Under the pieces are notes generated by a model. That model did no database searches. It was not told where the DNA came from and was given only the letters and a program-made list of their open reading frames with translations. Positions 1 through 7,340 of a stretch of 34,974 nt of DNA are shown in pieces. Positions within the stretch are counted from its first letter, which is position 1, and each line of letters opens with the position of its first letter. The position numbers were made by a program, and so were the translations under genes. Source of the DNA: JBBRVP01 sp038246785 (GTDB taxonomy: Bacteria > Actinomycetota > Actinomycetes > Jiangellales > Jiangellaceae); NCBI GenBank assembly GCA_038246785.1, contig JBBRVP010000037.1:1-34974 (forward strand), written 5' to 3'.

Positions 1-105
1 GCCAACCCGGCCCGGTTCCGTCACCGCCGGCCCGAGCCGCCGCGACTGCCCACCGCAGCGTGGATCAACCAGCCCAGCATGGAGGCCCTCATCCAGAACA
101 ACTAG
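1..105 (+). pseudogene. C-terminal end of IS3-family transposase (cut by window edge)
   Basis: Frame 1 is open from the first base to a TAG at 103-105 and encodes 34 residues. The end reads LPTAAWINQPSMEALIQNN. This proline/arginine-rich stretch followed by AWINxP resembles the C-terminus of actinobacterial IS3-type OrfB transposases (DDE integrase). The catalytic domain would lie to the left of the window, so intactness cannot be judged. A 19-bp TG...CA motif typical of an IS3 end follows 8 bp after the stop, and the broken arr gene begins right behind it. Family assignment rests on the tail alone and is moderate. Confidence 0.55.
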
Positions 106-113
106 CGCGATCT

Positions 114-132
114 TGTCTCAGCCGGCTTGACA
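114..132. repeat. Probable right terminal inverted repeat of the IS3-type element
   Basis: The sequence TGTCTCAGCCGGCTTGACA runs from just after the transposase stop to the point where arr similarity begins. It ends in CA, and its complement starts with TG, as IS3-family ends do. The left end and the target duplication lie outside the window, so this is inferred from position and the terminal dinucleotides. Confidence 0.45.
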
Positions 133-267
133 TCTTCCGGTCCTCCCCCCGCCGAAGTTCGAGTTGCGGCCGGGCTCAAGCAGATCTCCCACCTCCAGAT
201 CGGCTTTCGTGCCGTGGAACAAGGCCCTCGACTCATGGACCTCGAACGGCGTTGGTTCGTTCGTCAT
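118..267 (-). pseudogene. arr: arr remnant: N-terminus of rifampin ADP-ribosyltransferase, truncated by the IS
   Basis: The 49-codon frame begins MTNEPTPFEVHES and continues with FHGTKADLEVGDLLEPGR and NSNFGGGR. This matches the N-terminus of Arr, the NAD-dependent enzyme that ADP-ribosylates and inactivates rifampin (family about 140 aa). Similarity stops near codon 45, where the putative IS end begins. The last few codons and the TGA at 118-120 come from the IS. The rest of the fold, including the NAD pocket, is missing, so the fragment cannot confer resistance. The reading frame upstream is open into the DHFR-like remnant, but an ATG with family-like sequence marks the original arr start at 267. 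Confidence 0.8.
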
Positions 268-516
268 ACACGCTCCGATCACACCCGGCTCTGACGCCTG
301 GATGAAAGCGTCGGACGTCGGGCCCTGTGTTCGCAAGAGGATCGGCCGCGGGACGAGCCACTGCCGTTCCTGGTATCCGCGAAGTGGCCAAGGCTGCTTG
401 GGCCGCGGTTCCTCACCGGTGGCTGCGCATCGCGATCTGCCCGCGGTGATGTCCCCAGCCGCGGTGGAGAACATCTCGCCACCGTACGTCGTGTCCGGAC
501 CGGCTCGCCCTTGGTG
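268..516. other. Gap between arr and DHFR-like remnants, no gene recognised
   Basis: The minus strand stays open through this stretch in the same frame as both remnants. The predicted peptide (with segments such as YGGEMFSTAAGDITAG) resembles nothing I recognise. It probably represents decayed coding or spacer sequence left by the deletions and insertions at this end. No promoter or terminator stands out. Confidence 0.4.
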
Positions 517-926
517 GCGGACGTTGTAGACGGCGAGGATATGGCCGTTGGCGTAGCCGGCGTGCTCGACGAGGTCGAGCCGACTCGGGCCGGTGTCTGG
601 ACCGTCCGTGAACAGGCGCTTGCCGGCGCCGAGCACCACCGGGAAGACGAGGAGGTGGTAGCGATCGACGAGGCCGGCGGCGGCGAGGTTTTGGGCGAGG
701 GTGGCGCTGCCGTTGACGATGATCGGGGCGCCGCCCTGCTCCTTGAGCCTGGCGACGTCGTCGATCGAGCGGAGGATGGTGGTGGGCTGCCACCCCGGGT
801 CGGTCTCGGTGATCGTGGTGGACACGACGCACTTCGGCATGGCGCGGCGCGGGGGTGCTCCCCGCCCCCGGGCGAGTCGATGACGCCGTCGAGGCTGATG
901 AACTCCGTGACGATCAGGGTGCGCAC
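517..926 (-). pseudogene. Dihydrofolate reductase family (RibD C-terminal-like) pseudogene with internal deletion and frameshift
   Basis: The N-terminus (GTG at 926, AGGAGG upstream) reads VRTLIVTEFISLDGVIDSPGG, the usual start of small actinobacterial RibD_C/DHFR-like proteins. Around 841-862 the frame breaks. Similarity resumes in another frame at AMPKCVVSTTI and runs through IIVNGSATLAQNL and YHLLVFPVVLGAGKRLF to VYNVR at 517. Compared with family members of about 185-195 aa, roughly 45 central residues are missing, and the normal stop after the last strand is also lost. Both frame change and deletion indicate a dead gene. The family binds NADPH; its members are mostly uncharacterised reductases. 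Confidence 0.8.
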
Positions 927-1007
927 GGTTCCTCCTGGCTGCTCTGGTCTGGCCGTCGCCGCGACGGCCACGACCGCGGCCGACCGGCCTCGTCACGAAG
1001 GTTCGCC

Positions 1008-1097
1008 ATGGTGGCGCTGCTGATCGGCGACGCACGCTGCTCCACCGACCGCCAAGACCTCACCACCCAAGCCGACGCGGTTCTCGCCCGCGCCGGA
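1008..1097 (+). pseudogene. Fragment of serine recombinase/resolvase N-terminus
   Basis: An ATG at 1008 (GAAGG upstream) opens a frame reading MVALLIGDARCSTDRQDL. This is close to the resolvase N-terminal strand and loop (typically LIGYARCSTDRQDL) that carries the nucleophilic serine. The normal tyrosine before AR is Asp here. After about 30 codons the similarity disappears, with no catalytic core or DNA-binding domain. I read it as a remnant of a Tn3/IS607-type resolvase or phage recombinase, in keeping with the other wreckage at this end. The frame continues to about 1196 without recognisable sequence. Confidence 0.6.
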
Positions 1098-1125
1098 CGC
1101 CCAGGCGGCGCACCTCGGCCCAGGC

Positions 1126-1338
1126 TCAGGCGTCGTCGAGCCGGAAGCCGACCTTCATCGTCACCTGCAGGTGGGCGACGGCGCCTTCGGCGATGACGCC
1201 GCGGATCTCGGTGACCTCGAACCAGTCGAGATTGCGCAGCGTCTGCGACGCCCGGGCGATGCCGTTGCCGATCGCCTCGTCGAGGCTGCTGGGCGATGTC
1301 CCGACGATCTCGCTGAGCCGGTAGGTGTGGTTGGCCAT
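1126..1338 (-). CDS. Dodecin family flavin-binding protein
   Basis: The 70-aa product fits dodecin, a small dodecameric protein that stores or sequesters flavins (and coenzyme A in some species) in the cytoplasm. Visible features are the N-terminal strand HTYRLSEIVG, a helix with SLDEAIGNGIARA, the LDWFEV segment carrying the flavin-stacking tryptophan (W39), and the final strand pair HLQVTMKVGFRLDD with the conserved glutamine. The ATG at 1338 has AGGAGA upstream on the minus strand. Upstream in-frame codons are open but carry no family sequence. It is monocistronic and divergent from the DUF3099 gene. Confidence 0.9.
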   Translation of the reverse strand: MANHTYRLSEIVGTSPSSLDEAIGNGIARASQTLRNLDWFEVTEIRGVIAEGAVAHLQVTMKVGFRLDDA

Positions 1339-1477
1339 GACGCTCTCCTCTGGTCGACGTCCTCGGCGGCGCGAGGTCCGCCCATGCTGGCACCGCCCGG
1401 TGGCGGCGACCGCGGCGGGTACGTACCGTGGGGGGCGCCACCCCTCTCCGCTCGTTGGCACCGACGAAGGGCTCATC

Positions 1478-1801
1478 ATGCCGGGTCGCACCGGCGACGC
1501 CGTGACGATCACCTCGGCACGCCGCAGCCTGTCCGAGGACATCAGCAGCCGCACCCGCCGCTACCTCATCCTCATGGGCATCCGCACCACGTGCTTCGTG
1601 GCAGCCGTGGCCTTCGCCAGCGGATGGGTGCGCTGGGCGTGCATCCTCGGGGCGGTGGTCCTGCCCTACGTCGCGGTGGTCCTCGCCAACGGCGGCCGGG
1701 AGAACGACGTCGCCACGCCCACTCCGTACGCACCGCAGATCCGGCCCATCCTGGGGCCGGGGCCTGCCGGCCGGGCTGCTGATCTCGATCGGCCACGCTG
1801 A
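1478..1801 (+). CDS. DUF3099 membrane protein
   Basis: The 107-aa product has the DUF3099 pattern: a short hydrophilic N-terminus, then ITSARRSLSEDISSRTRRYL and two adjacent hydrophobic segments (about residues 27-44 and 49-68) ending in VVLANGGRE. The C-terminal tail is proline-rich and probably cytoplasmic. The family is widespread in Actinobacteria and has no known function. I chose the ATG at 1478 because GAAGG precedes it and the family sequence begins soon after; an upstream in-frame ATG at 1325 would overlap the dodecin start. It converges on moaA. Confidence 0.85.
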   Translation: MPGRTGDAVTITSARRSLSEDISSRTRRYLILMGIRTTCFVAAVAFASGWVRWACILGAVVLPYVAVVLANGGRENDVATPTPYAPQIRPILGPGPAGRAADLDRPR

Positions 1802-1878
1802 ACGCACATCCAGGCGGCGCGGCGGCCGCTGCACGTGCCATACTTCCCGACGCGACGCCGGGCGGCTCCCCCCGTGGC

Positions 1879-1908
1879 TGCCCGGCGTCGCCTTGCCCGG
1901 GCCGGGCA
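1879..1908. terminator. Putative bidirectional terminator between DUF3099 gene and moaA
   Basis: The gap between the convergent genes contains TGCCCGGC (1879-1886), which can pair with GCCGGGCA (1901-1908). A shorter alternative hairpin, TGCCCG/CGGGCA, lies inside it. No U tract is present, as is common in high-G+C actinomycetes. Position between two converging stops is the main support. Confidence 0.4.
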
Positions 1909-1918
1909 GGACCAGCCG

Positions 1919-1950
1919 GCTAGCCCTCGGCTAGCCCTCGACTAGCCCCC
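1919..1950. repeat. Three tandem 11-bp units at the moaA stop
   Basis: The sequence GGCTAGCCCTC is followed by GGCTAGCCCTC and then GACTAGCCCCC. The last copy supplies the TAG stop of moaA (minus strand), and the other two place further CTAG motifs just beyond it. It looks like slippage duplication. CTAG is normally rare in such genomes, so three in 32 bp is noticeable. Confidence 0.6.
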
Positions 1951-2943
1951 GATGGCCGACATCGGCCGCACCGGCTGCAGGAAGCCCGGCTCGTCGATGC
2001 CGTGCCCGGCCCGCTTGCCGCGCACCGCAGCACGCCAGCGCTCGGCGATCGTCTCGTCGTCGGCGCCCGAACGCAGGGCCGAGCGCAGGTCGGACTCCTC
2101 CTGGGCGAACAGGCAGTTGCGGACCTGCCCGTCGGCGGTGAGCCGCACCCGGTCGCAGGCGCCGCAGAACGGGCGGGTCACCGAGGCGATGACGCCCACC
2201 GTGGCCGGCCCGCCGTCGACCAGCCACTCCTCGGCCGGCGCGCTGCCCCGCGGGGCCCGGGCAGGGGTGAGCTCGAACGCCGCGGACAGGGCGTCCAGCA
2301 CCTCGCCGGCGGTGACCATCGCCTGGCGCTGCCAGGAGTGTTGGGCGTCGAGCGGCATCTGCTCGATGAAGCGCAGCGCGTAGCCCTCGCGGATCGCCCA
2401 CCGCAGCAGGTCCGCCGCCTCGTCGTCGTTTCGACCGCGTACGAGCACGGCGTTGACCTTGACCGGCGAAAGGCCCGCCGCCCGAGCGGCGGCCAGGCCG
2501 GCGAGCACATCGTCGATCCGGTCACGCCGGGCGACCTGCACGAACATGTCGCGGCGCAGGGTGTCCAGGGAGACGTTGATCCGGTCCAGGCCGGCCTCCG
2601 CAAGCGGGGCGGCAAGGCGGTCGAGGCCGATGCCGTTGGTGGTCAGCGACAGCCGCGGACGCGGCGAGAGCGCGGCCAGCCGGCCCACGATGCCGGGCAA
2701 CCCACGGCGCAGCAGCGGCTCGCCACCGGTGAGGCGGACGTCGGTGATGCCCAGCTGCTCGACACCGATGCGCACCAAGCGCACCACCTCGTCGTCGGAG
2801 AGCAGCTCGGGCTTGGGCAGCCACTCCAGGCCCTCGGCCGGCATGCAGTAGGTGCAGCGCAGGTTGCAGCGGTCGGTCAGCGACACCCGCAGGTCGGTGG
2901 CCACGCGGCCGTACCGGTCGACGAGCGCCGCATCGACGAGCAC
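1942..2943 (-). CDS. moaA: GTP 3',8-cyclase MoaA
   Basis: The 333-aa radical-SAM enzyme catalyses the first step of molybdenum cofactor synthesis, GTP to 3',8-cyclo-7,8-dihydro-GTP, which MoaC then converts to cPMP. The N-terminal cluster motif CNLRCTYC gives C26, C30 and C33. LTGGEPLLRR binds SAM, and the C-terminal cluster ligands are in FCGACDRVRL and RNCLF. The chain ends in the family's Gly-Gly tail, which is needed for activity. The GTG at 2943 has GGAGG six bases upstream. No other moa gene lies nearby, so it stands alone here, divergent from surf1. Confidence 0.97.
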   Translation of the reverse strand: MLVDAALVDRYGRVATDLRVSLTDRCNLRCTYCMPAEGLEWLPKPELLSDDEVVRLVRIGVEQLGITDVRLTGGEPLLRRGLPGIVGRLAALSPRPRLSLTTNGIGLDRLAAPLAEAGLDRINVSLDTLRRDMFVQVARRDRIDDVLAGLAAARAAGLSPVKVNAVLVRGRNDDEAADLLRWAIREGYALRFIEQMPLDAQHSWQRQAMVTAGEVLDALSAAFELTPARAPRGSAPAEEWLVDGGPATVGVIASVTRPFCGACDRVRLTADGQVRNCLFAQEESDLRSALRSGADDETIAERWRAAVRGKRAGHGIDEPGFLQPVRPMSAIGG

Positions 2944-2981
2944 CGCAACCTCCGCACCATCGCCTCACAGCAGGTCTGCCC

Positions 2982-3000
2982 ACCTTACGTGTCGTACCGT
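2982..3000. promoter_or_regulatory. Divergent moaA/surf1 promoter region with -10 boxes
   Basis: The plus strand carries TACCGT (2995-3000) six bases before the surf1 GTG, the spacing expected of a leaderless transcript. The minus strand carries TAAGGT (complement of 2982-2987) about 40 bases ahead of moaA, which has its own ribosome-binding site. No convincing -35 hexamer is seen for either. Inferred from spacing only. Confidence 0.4.
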
Positions 3001-3006
3001 CGCGGC

Positions 3007-3783
3007 GTGAGCCCGCTGCTGACCCGACGCTGGGCCGGGATGCTGCTCGCCACGCTCGGCATCGTCGCCGTCTGCCTGGTCGCTGCCCGCTGGCAGTGGA
3101 ACCGGTACGAGTCGCGGGTGGCGGTCAACGAGGCGCTCGACGTCGCCGCGGCGCAGGGCCCGGTGCCGGTGGCGGACCTGGTCCCGGTCGACCGCCCCGC
3201 TCCGGCCGCCGTGGAGTACCGCCGGGTCGAGGCCGTCGGCAGCTACGACGCGGCCCGCACCATCGTGCTCCGGCTGCGTCCGCAGGACGGCCTCCCCGGG
3301 TCGCACGTCCTCGTGCCACTGCGCACCGATACCGGTGCTGCCCTGCTGGTCGACCGCGGCTTCTTCCCCGACTCCGGGCAGGGCGCCGAGCCTCCCGCAG
3401 CGCCCGGCGGCCGGGTCACCGTCACCGCCCGGCTTCGGCTGTCGGAGGGTGCCGGCAACGGCGCCGTGCCGCATGACGGCGAAGTGCGTCGGGTCGACCT
3501 GCCGGCCGTGGCCGACGCGTTCCCGTACCCGCTCTACGGCGCCTGGGCCCAGCTGCTCAGCGAGGACCCGCGGCCGGCCGACGCGCCGGCGCTCCCGGCC
3601 GCGCCGGAGCGGGGGACCGGCCCACACCTGCCGTACGCACTGCAGTGGCTGGCGTTCGCGGTCATGGCGGTCGGTGGCTTCGGCTACCTGGCGGTAGCCG
3701 AGGTCCGCGGCCGGCGCCGCCCCCGCAGCGCCGCGCGCGCCGACTCCGCGCCCGCCGGCCGGGGATCGGGGACGCGGCCGTGA
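3007..3783 (+). CDS. SURF1 family cytochrome oxidase assembly protein
   Basis: The 258-aa membrane protein matches SURF1/Shy1, which helps insert heme a into aa3-type cytochrome c oxidase. It has an N-terminal membrane segment (about residues 9-28) followed by WQWNRY, and the extracytoplasmic domain with VEYRRVEAVGSYD, LVPLRTDTGAALLVDRGF and a late LPYALQWLAFAVMAVGG second membrane segment. The C-terminal tail is basic. The GTG at 3007 aligns with the family start, with only a few residues before the RRW motif, and lies six bases after a TACCGT box. An alternative GTG at 2989 is less likely. Its stop overlaps the next gene's start (GTGA), so both are probably co-translated. Confidence 0.9.
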   Translation: MSPLLTRRWAGMLLATLGIVAVCLVAARWQWNRYESRVAVNEALDVAAAQGPVPVADLVPVDRPAPAAVEYRRVEAVGSYDAARTIVLRLRPQDGLPGSHVLVPLRTDTGAALLVDRGFFPDSGQGAEPPAAPGGRVTVTARLRLSEGAGNGAVPHDGEVRRVDLPAVADAFPYPLYGAWAQLLSEDPRPADAPALPAAPERGTGPHLPYALQWLAFAVMAVGGFGYLAVAEVRGRRRPRSAARADSAPAGRGSGTRP

Positions 3784-5558
3784 CGCTGCCCCTCGAGGAC
3801 TACGCGATGCTCAGCGACCTACACACGGCCGCGTTGGTGGGCCGCAACGGTTCGATCGACTGGTTGTGCCTGCCCCGCTTCGACTCCGGCGCCTGCTTCG
3901 CGGCACTGCTCGGCGACGAGCGCAACGACTGCTGGCAGATCGCGCCGGAGGGCGGTGGCCTGGCGACCCGGCGGCGCTACCGGACGGACACCCTGGTGCT
4001 CGAGCAGGAGTGGGACACCGCCGAGGGCACCGTGCGCGTGGTCGACCTCATGCCGCCGAGTCGCGGCCGGCACGACGTGGTGCGCATCGTCGAGGGGGTC
4101 AGCGGGCGGGTGCGCATGCACAGCGAGCTGCGGCTGCGCTTCGACTACGGCCGCAGCGCGCCGTGGGTCCAACGCGTCGACCGGCAGACGATCGGGGTCG
4201 CCGGCCCCGACTCCGTGGCGCTCAGCACCCCGGCGGAGACGTACGGACGCGACATGGCCACCCACGCCGACCTCGAGATGGGCCCGGGCGATCGGGTGCC
4301 GTTCGTCCTGACCTGGTTTCCCTCGCACCAGCAGCCCCCCCGCCCGGCCGAGGCCGACCGGGTCCTCGAGCTCACCGAGCGCTACTGGCGTATGTGGGCG
4401 GCACGGTGCAGCTACCACGGCCGCTACCGCGACGCGGTGATCCGCTCCCTGCTCACCCTCAAGGGGCTGACCTACCTGCCGACCGGGGGAATCGTCGCGG
4501 CACCCACCACGTCGCTGCCGGAGGACCTCGGCGGCGAGCGCAACTGGGACTACCGCTTCTGCTGGCTGCGCGACGCAGCGATCACCCTCGACGCCCTGGT
4601 GCGCTGCGGGTACGTGGCCGAGGCCGCCGCCTGGCGCGAGTGGTTGCTGCGCGCCGTCGGAGGCACGCCCGACGAGCTACAGGTGCTCTACGGGGTCGCC
4701 GGAGAGCGTCGGTTGCCGGAGTCCGAGCTGCCGTGGCTGCCCGGCTACGCCAACTCGGCTCCGGTGCGGATCGGCAACGCGGCGGCCACCCAGCGCCAGC
4801 TCGACGTCTACGGCGAGGTGCTGGGCGCGCTGGCGTTGGCGCGGGAGCACGGCATCCGGGTCCGCGACGAGGCGTGGCGGAAGCAGAAGCTCATGCTCGA
4901 GGCCCTGGAGGGCAGTTGGCAGCAGCCCGACGAAGGAATCTGGGAGGTGCGGGGGGATCCCCGCCACTTCACCCACTCCAAGGTGCTGGCCTGGGTGGCC
5001 GTCGACCGCATGATCCGCACGGTGGAGCAGCGCGGCGACGACGAGGCCCCGCTCGAGCGCTGGCGGCGGCTGCGCGGGGACATCCATGCCCAGGTCTGCG
5101 CGAAGGCCTGGGACGCCGACGTCGGCGCATTCACCCAGTCCTACGGCGACCCACGGCTGGACGCGGCGGTGCTGCAGATCCCGATCGTCGACTTCCTCCC
5201 ACCCGACGACCCGCGGGTGGTCGCGACCGTCGAGGCGATCCGTGACGGACTCGACGGAGGCCGGCTGATCCACCGCTACGCGACCGAGGAGACCGACCGC
5301 GCCCACGGAGTCGACGGTGTTCGCGGCGACGAGGGCGCCTTCCTCGCCTGCAGCTTCTGGCTGGTGCAGGCGCTCGCGCGCATCGGTCAGCGTGCGGAGG
5401 CGGGGGAGCGCTTCGAGCACCTCCTGTCGCTGCGCAACGACGTGGGGTTGCTGGCCGAGGAGTACGACGTGCGCGCCGGGCGGCAGGTCGGCAACTTCCC
5501 GCAGGCGTTCAGCCACGTGCCGCTGGTCACCGCCGCGCTGGAGCTGGATGGGGGTTGA
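3780..5558 (+). CDS. Glycoside hydrolase family 15 protein (glucoamylase or trehalase-like)
   Basis: The 592-aa enzyme opens with the GH15 N-terminal domain (LEDYAMLSDLHTAALVGRNG and SIDWLCLPRFDS). It then has the (alpha/alpha)6 barrel with RNWDYRFCWLRDA near residue 255, holding the general-acid region, and LLAEEYD near residue 558, holding the second carboxylate, followed by NFPQAFSHVPLV. Many actinobacterial members of this length are trehalases; others cleave alpha-glucosidic ends of oligosaccharides, so the substrate stays open. There is no signal peptide, suggesting a cytoplasmic enzyme. The GTG at 3780 overlaps the SURF1 stop by four bases. Nothing else in the neighbourhood is related to sugars. 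Confidence 0.92.
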   Translation: MTLPLEDYAMLSDLHTAALVGRNGSIDWLCLPRFDSGACFAALLGDERNDCWQIAPEGGGLATRRRYRTDTLVLEQEWDTAEGTVRVVDLMPPSRGRHDVVRIVEGVSGRVRMHSELRLRFDYGRSAPWVQRVDRQTIGVAGPDSVALSTPAETYGRDMATHADLEMGPGDRVPFVLTWFPSHQQPPRPAEADRVLELTERYWRMWAARCSYHGRYRDAVIRSLLTLKGLTYLPTGGIVAAPTTSLPEDLGGERNWDYRFCWLRDAAITLDALVRCGYVAEAAAWREWLLRAVGGTPDELQVLYGVAGERRLPESELPWLPGYANSAPVRIGNAAATQRQLDVYGEVLGALALAREHGIRVRDEAWRKQKLMLEALEGSWQQPDEGIWEVRGDPRHFTHSKVLAWVAVDRMIRTVEQRGDDEAPLERWRRLRGDIHAQVCAKAWDADVGAFTQSYGDPRLDAAVLQIPIVDFLPPDDPRVVATVEAIRDGLDGGRLIHRYATEETDRAHGVDGVRGDEGAFLACSFWLVQALARIGQRAEAGERFEHLLSLRNDVGLLAEEYDVRAGRQVGNFPQAFSHVPLVTAALELDGG

Positions 5559-5576
5559 GCCGGCTCGCCCGGTTGC

Positions 5577-6527
5577 TCACCCCGCTGGTGGCACGACGAG
5601 CGCGCCGGCCGCGGGGTCGAGCACGGCGGACGCGCCCAGCGGCAGACTCAGCTGCACCGGACCGTGCCCGAACGGCAGCCCGAGCAGCAACGGGACGCCG
5701 AGCGTACCGAGCCGGTCGGCGAGGACGGCCTGCACGTCGGCCGGGCGACCGCACTCGCTCCAGTCGCCGCAGGCGATGCCGAGCACCCCGTCGAGAACCC
5801 CGGCCCGGCGCATGTGGGTGAGGGCGCGGTCGAGCCGGTACGGCGCCTCGCCGACGTCCTCGAGGACGAGGATCGCCCCTTCGGCGCTGGGCTCGTCCGC
5901 GGTCCCGATCGCAGCGCCGAGCAGGCTCAGCGTGCCGCCGACCAGCGGCGCCTCGACGGCCCGGACCGGCCCGAGCGTCACCGGCTCGCCGGCGGTGAGC
6001 ACGAGCTCGCGCTCGGGCCGACTCATGGCCTGCAGGAGATGGCTGGCCGTGCGCGACTCCGGCTCGTCGCCGCCGGCCAGCAACTCCCCCGCCGCCACCG
6101 GTCCGAAGAGCGAGCACACGCCGAGCCGACGGCCGACGGCCAGGTGCAGCGCGGTGACGTCGGAGGAGCCGACGAGCAGCCGGGGCCCGGCCGCCGTCAT
6201 CGCGTCCCAGTCGAGCAGGTCGAGCAGCCGAGAGGCCCCGGTGCCGCCCCGGGCGATGAGGACGGCGCTCGTGCCCGGGTCGCACCACGCGTCCTGCAGG
6301 TCGCCCGCACGGTCGGCGTCGTCGCCGGCCAGGAACGCCAGCCCGTGCCCGGCCCGGTCGAGGGCGTGCCGACCCACGACGACGTCGAAGCCGAGCGAGC
6401 TCAGCCAGCAGACACCGCGGTGCAGCCGCCCGGGGTCCAGCACGCCGCTGGTCGCCACGACTGCGATCCGGCCACCTGGGCGGACCGCCGGCGGGCGGCG
6501 CAGCGGAAGACGCGGCGGCGTGGGCAC
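5577..6527 (-). CDS. S66 family LD-carboxypeptidase (LdcA-like)
   Basis: The 316-aa product belongs to the LD-carboxypeptidase/MccF-like S66 family, whose LdcA members remove the terminal D-Ala from muropeptide tetrapeptides during peptidoglycan recycling. The Ser-Glu-His triad is visible: S122 in VGSSDVT, E223 in LVLEDVGEAPYRLDR, and H288 in PFGHGPVQ. The N-terminal Rossmann-like half carries GGRIAVVATSG. No signal peptide is seen, which fits a cytoplasmic recycling role. I chose GTG 6527, six bases after TACCGT on the minus strand, which implies a leaderless start. The longer in-frame start at 6593 would overlap the divergent SDR gene. Confidence 0.88.
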   Translation of the reverse strand: MPTPPRLPLRRPPAVRPGGRIAVVATSGVLDPGRLHRGVCWLSSLGFDVVVGRHALDRAGHGLAFLAGDDADRAGDLQDAWCDPGTSAVLIARGGTGASRLLDLLDWDAMTAAGPRLLVGSSDVTALHLAVGRRLGVCSLFGPVAAGELLAGGDEPESRTASHLLQAMSRPERELVLTAGEPVTLGPVRAVEAPLVGGTLSLLGAAIGTADEPSAEGAILVLEDVGEAPYRLDRALTHMRRAGVLDGVLGIACGDWSECGRPADVQAVLADRLGTLGVPLLLGLPFGHGPVQLSLPLGASAVLDPAAGALVVPPAG

Positions 6528-6533
6528 CGGCTC

Positions 6534-6539
6534 ACGGTA
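6534..6539 (-). promoter_or_regulatory. -10 box for leaderless LD-carboxypeptidase transcript
   Basis: TACCGT on the minus strand ends six bases before GTG 6527. No Shine-Dalgarno sequence precedes this GTG. The same spacing is seen before surf1, sufR and the deacetylase-like gene. No clear -35 element is seen. Confidence 0.45.
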
Positions 6540-6569
6540 GGGGCTGCCCGAACCGGCAGGATGTGCGCC

Positions 6570-7328
6570 ATGGACCTCGGCCTGCGCGACCACGTCTTCC
6601 TCGTCACCGGCGGTAGCCGCGGGCTCGGCCGGGCCACCGCCGAGGTGCTCGTCGCCGAGGGGGGGCTGGTGGTGCTGTCCGCCCGCGACGAGTCGGGCGT
6701 CCAGCGGGCCGCCGCGGCGCTCGGTACCGCTCGGGCAGTCGGCATCGCCGCCGACAACGCCGACCCGGGAGCGGCCGAGCGTCTCGTCGCCGCCACGGTG
6801 GCGAAGTTCGGGCGGATCGACGGCGCCCTGGTCAGCGTCGGCGGTCCCGCGCCGGGCGCGACGCTCGACGTCTCCGACGACGGCTGGCGGACCGGCTTCG
6901 AGTCGGTGTTCCTGGGTGCACTGCGCGTGGTCCGTGCCGTGGCCTCCGCCGCGGAGGGGCCGGCGTCGATCGCGCTCGTGCTGTCCACCTCGGTGCGCCA
7001 GCCCATCGACGGGCTGGCCGTGAGCAACGGGCTGCGCCCTGGCCTCGCCGGCGTCGCCAAGGCCCTGGCCGGCGAGCTGGGCCCGCGCGGCATCCGGGTC
7101 AACGGGCTGCTGCCCGGCCGCATCGCCACCGACCGCAGCCTCGAGCTGGACGCAGCAACCGGTGACGCCGCGGCGGCGCGCGCGGCGCTCGAGGCCACGA
7201 TCCCGCTCCGGCGCTACGGCACGCCGGAGGAGCTCGGTCGCGTCGCGGCGTTCCTGCTCTCCCCGGCCGCGTCCTACCTCACCGGCGCGATGCTGCCCGT
7301 CGACGGCGGTCAGATCCGCGGCATCTGA
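6570..7328 (+). CDS. SDR family oxidoreductase with atypical active site
   Basis: The 252-aa protein has the short-chain dehydrogenase fold: TGGSRGLG at residues 13-20 for NAD(P) binding, RVNGLLPGRIATDRS after the active site, and the C-terminal LTGAMLPVDGGQ. The usual NNAG is SVGG. The catalytic YxxxK is replaced: aligning on the AGLxxxxKxLA helix puts Ser152 at the tyrosine and Arg156 at the lysine (sequence VSNGLRPGLAG). A known subfamily annotated as SDR has this SNxxR pattern and the TDR motif, so this is a lineage trait, not a mutation. Substrate is unknown. ATG 6570 is preferred; ATG 6561 is also in frame. Confidence 0.88.
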   Translation: MDLGLRDHVFLVTGGSRGLGRATAEVLVAEGGLVVLSARDESGVQRAAAALGTARAVGIAADNADPGAAERLVAATVAKFGRIDGALVSVGGPAPGATLDVSDDGWRTGFESVFLGALRVVRAVASAAEGPASIALVLSTSVRQPIDGLAVSNGLRPGLAGVAKALAGELGPRGIRVNGLLPGRIATDRSLELDAATGDAAAARAALEATIPLRRYGTPEELGRVAAFLLSPAASYLTGAMLPVDGGQIRGI

Positions 7329-7340
7329 GACCTACCACGG

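Noticed and set aside
118..1035. One 305-codon minus-strand frame covering the DHFR-like and arr remnants
   Set aside because: It joins parts of two unrelated genes through unrecognised sequence. The true DHFR-like start is in another frame, so this is not a fusion protein.
2002..3783. Plus-strand 593-codon frame running antisense through moaA into surf1
   Set aside because: High G+C leaves long antisense frames open. The moaA part has no family sequence, and SURF1 starts at 3007 with a good family alignment and -10 box.
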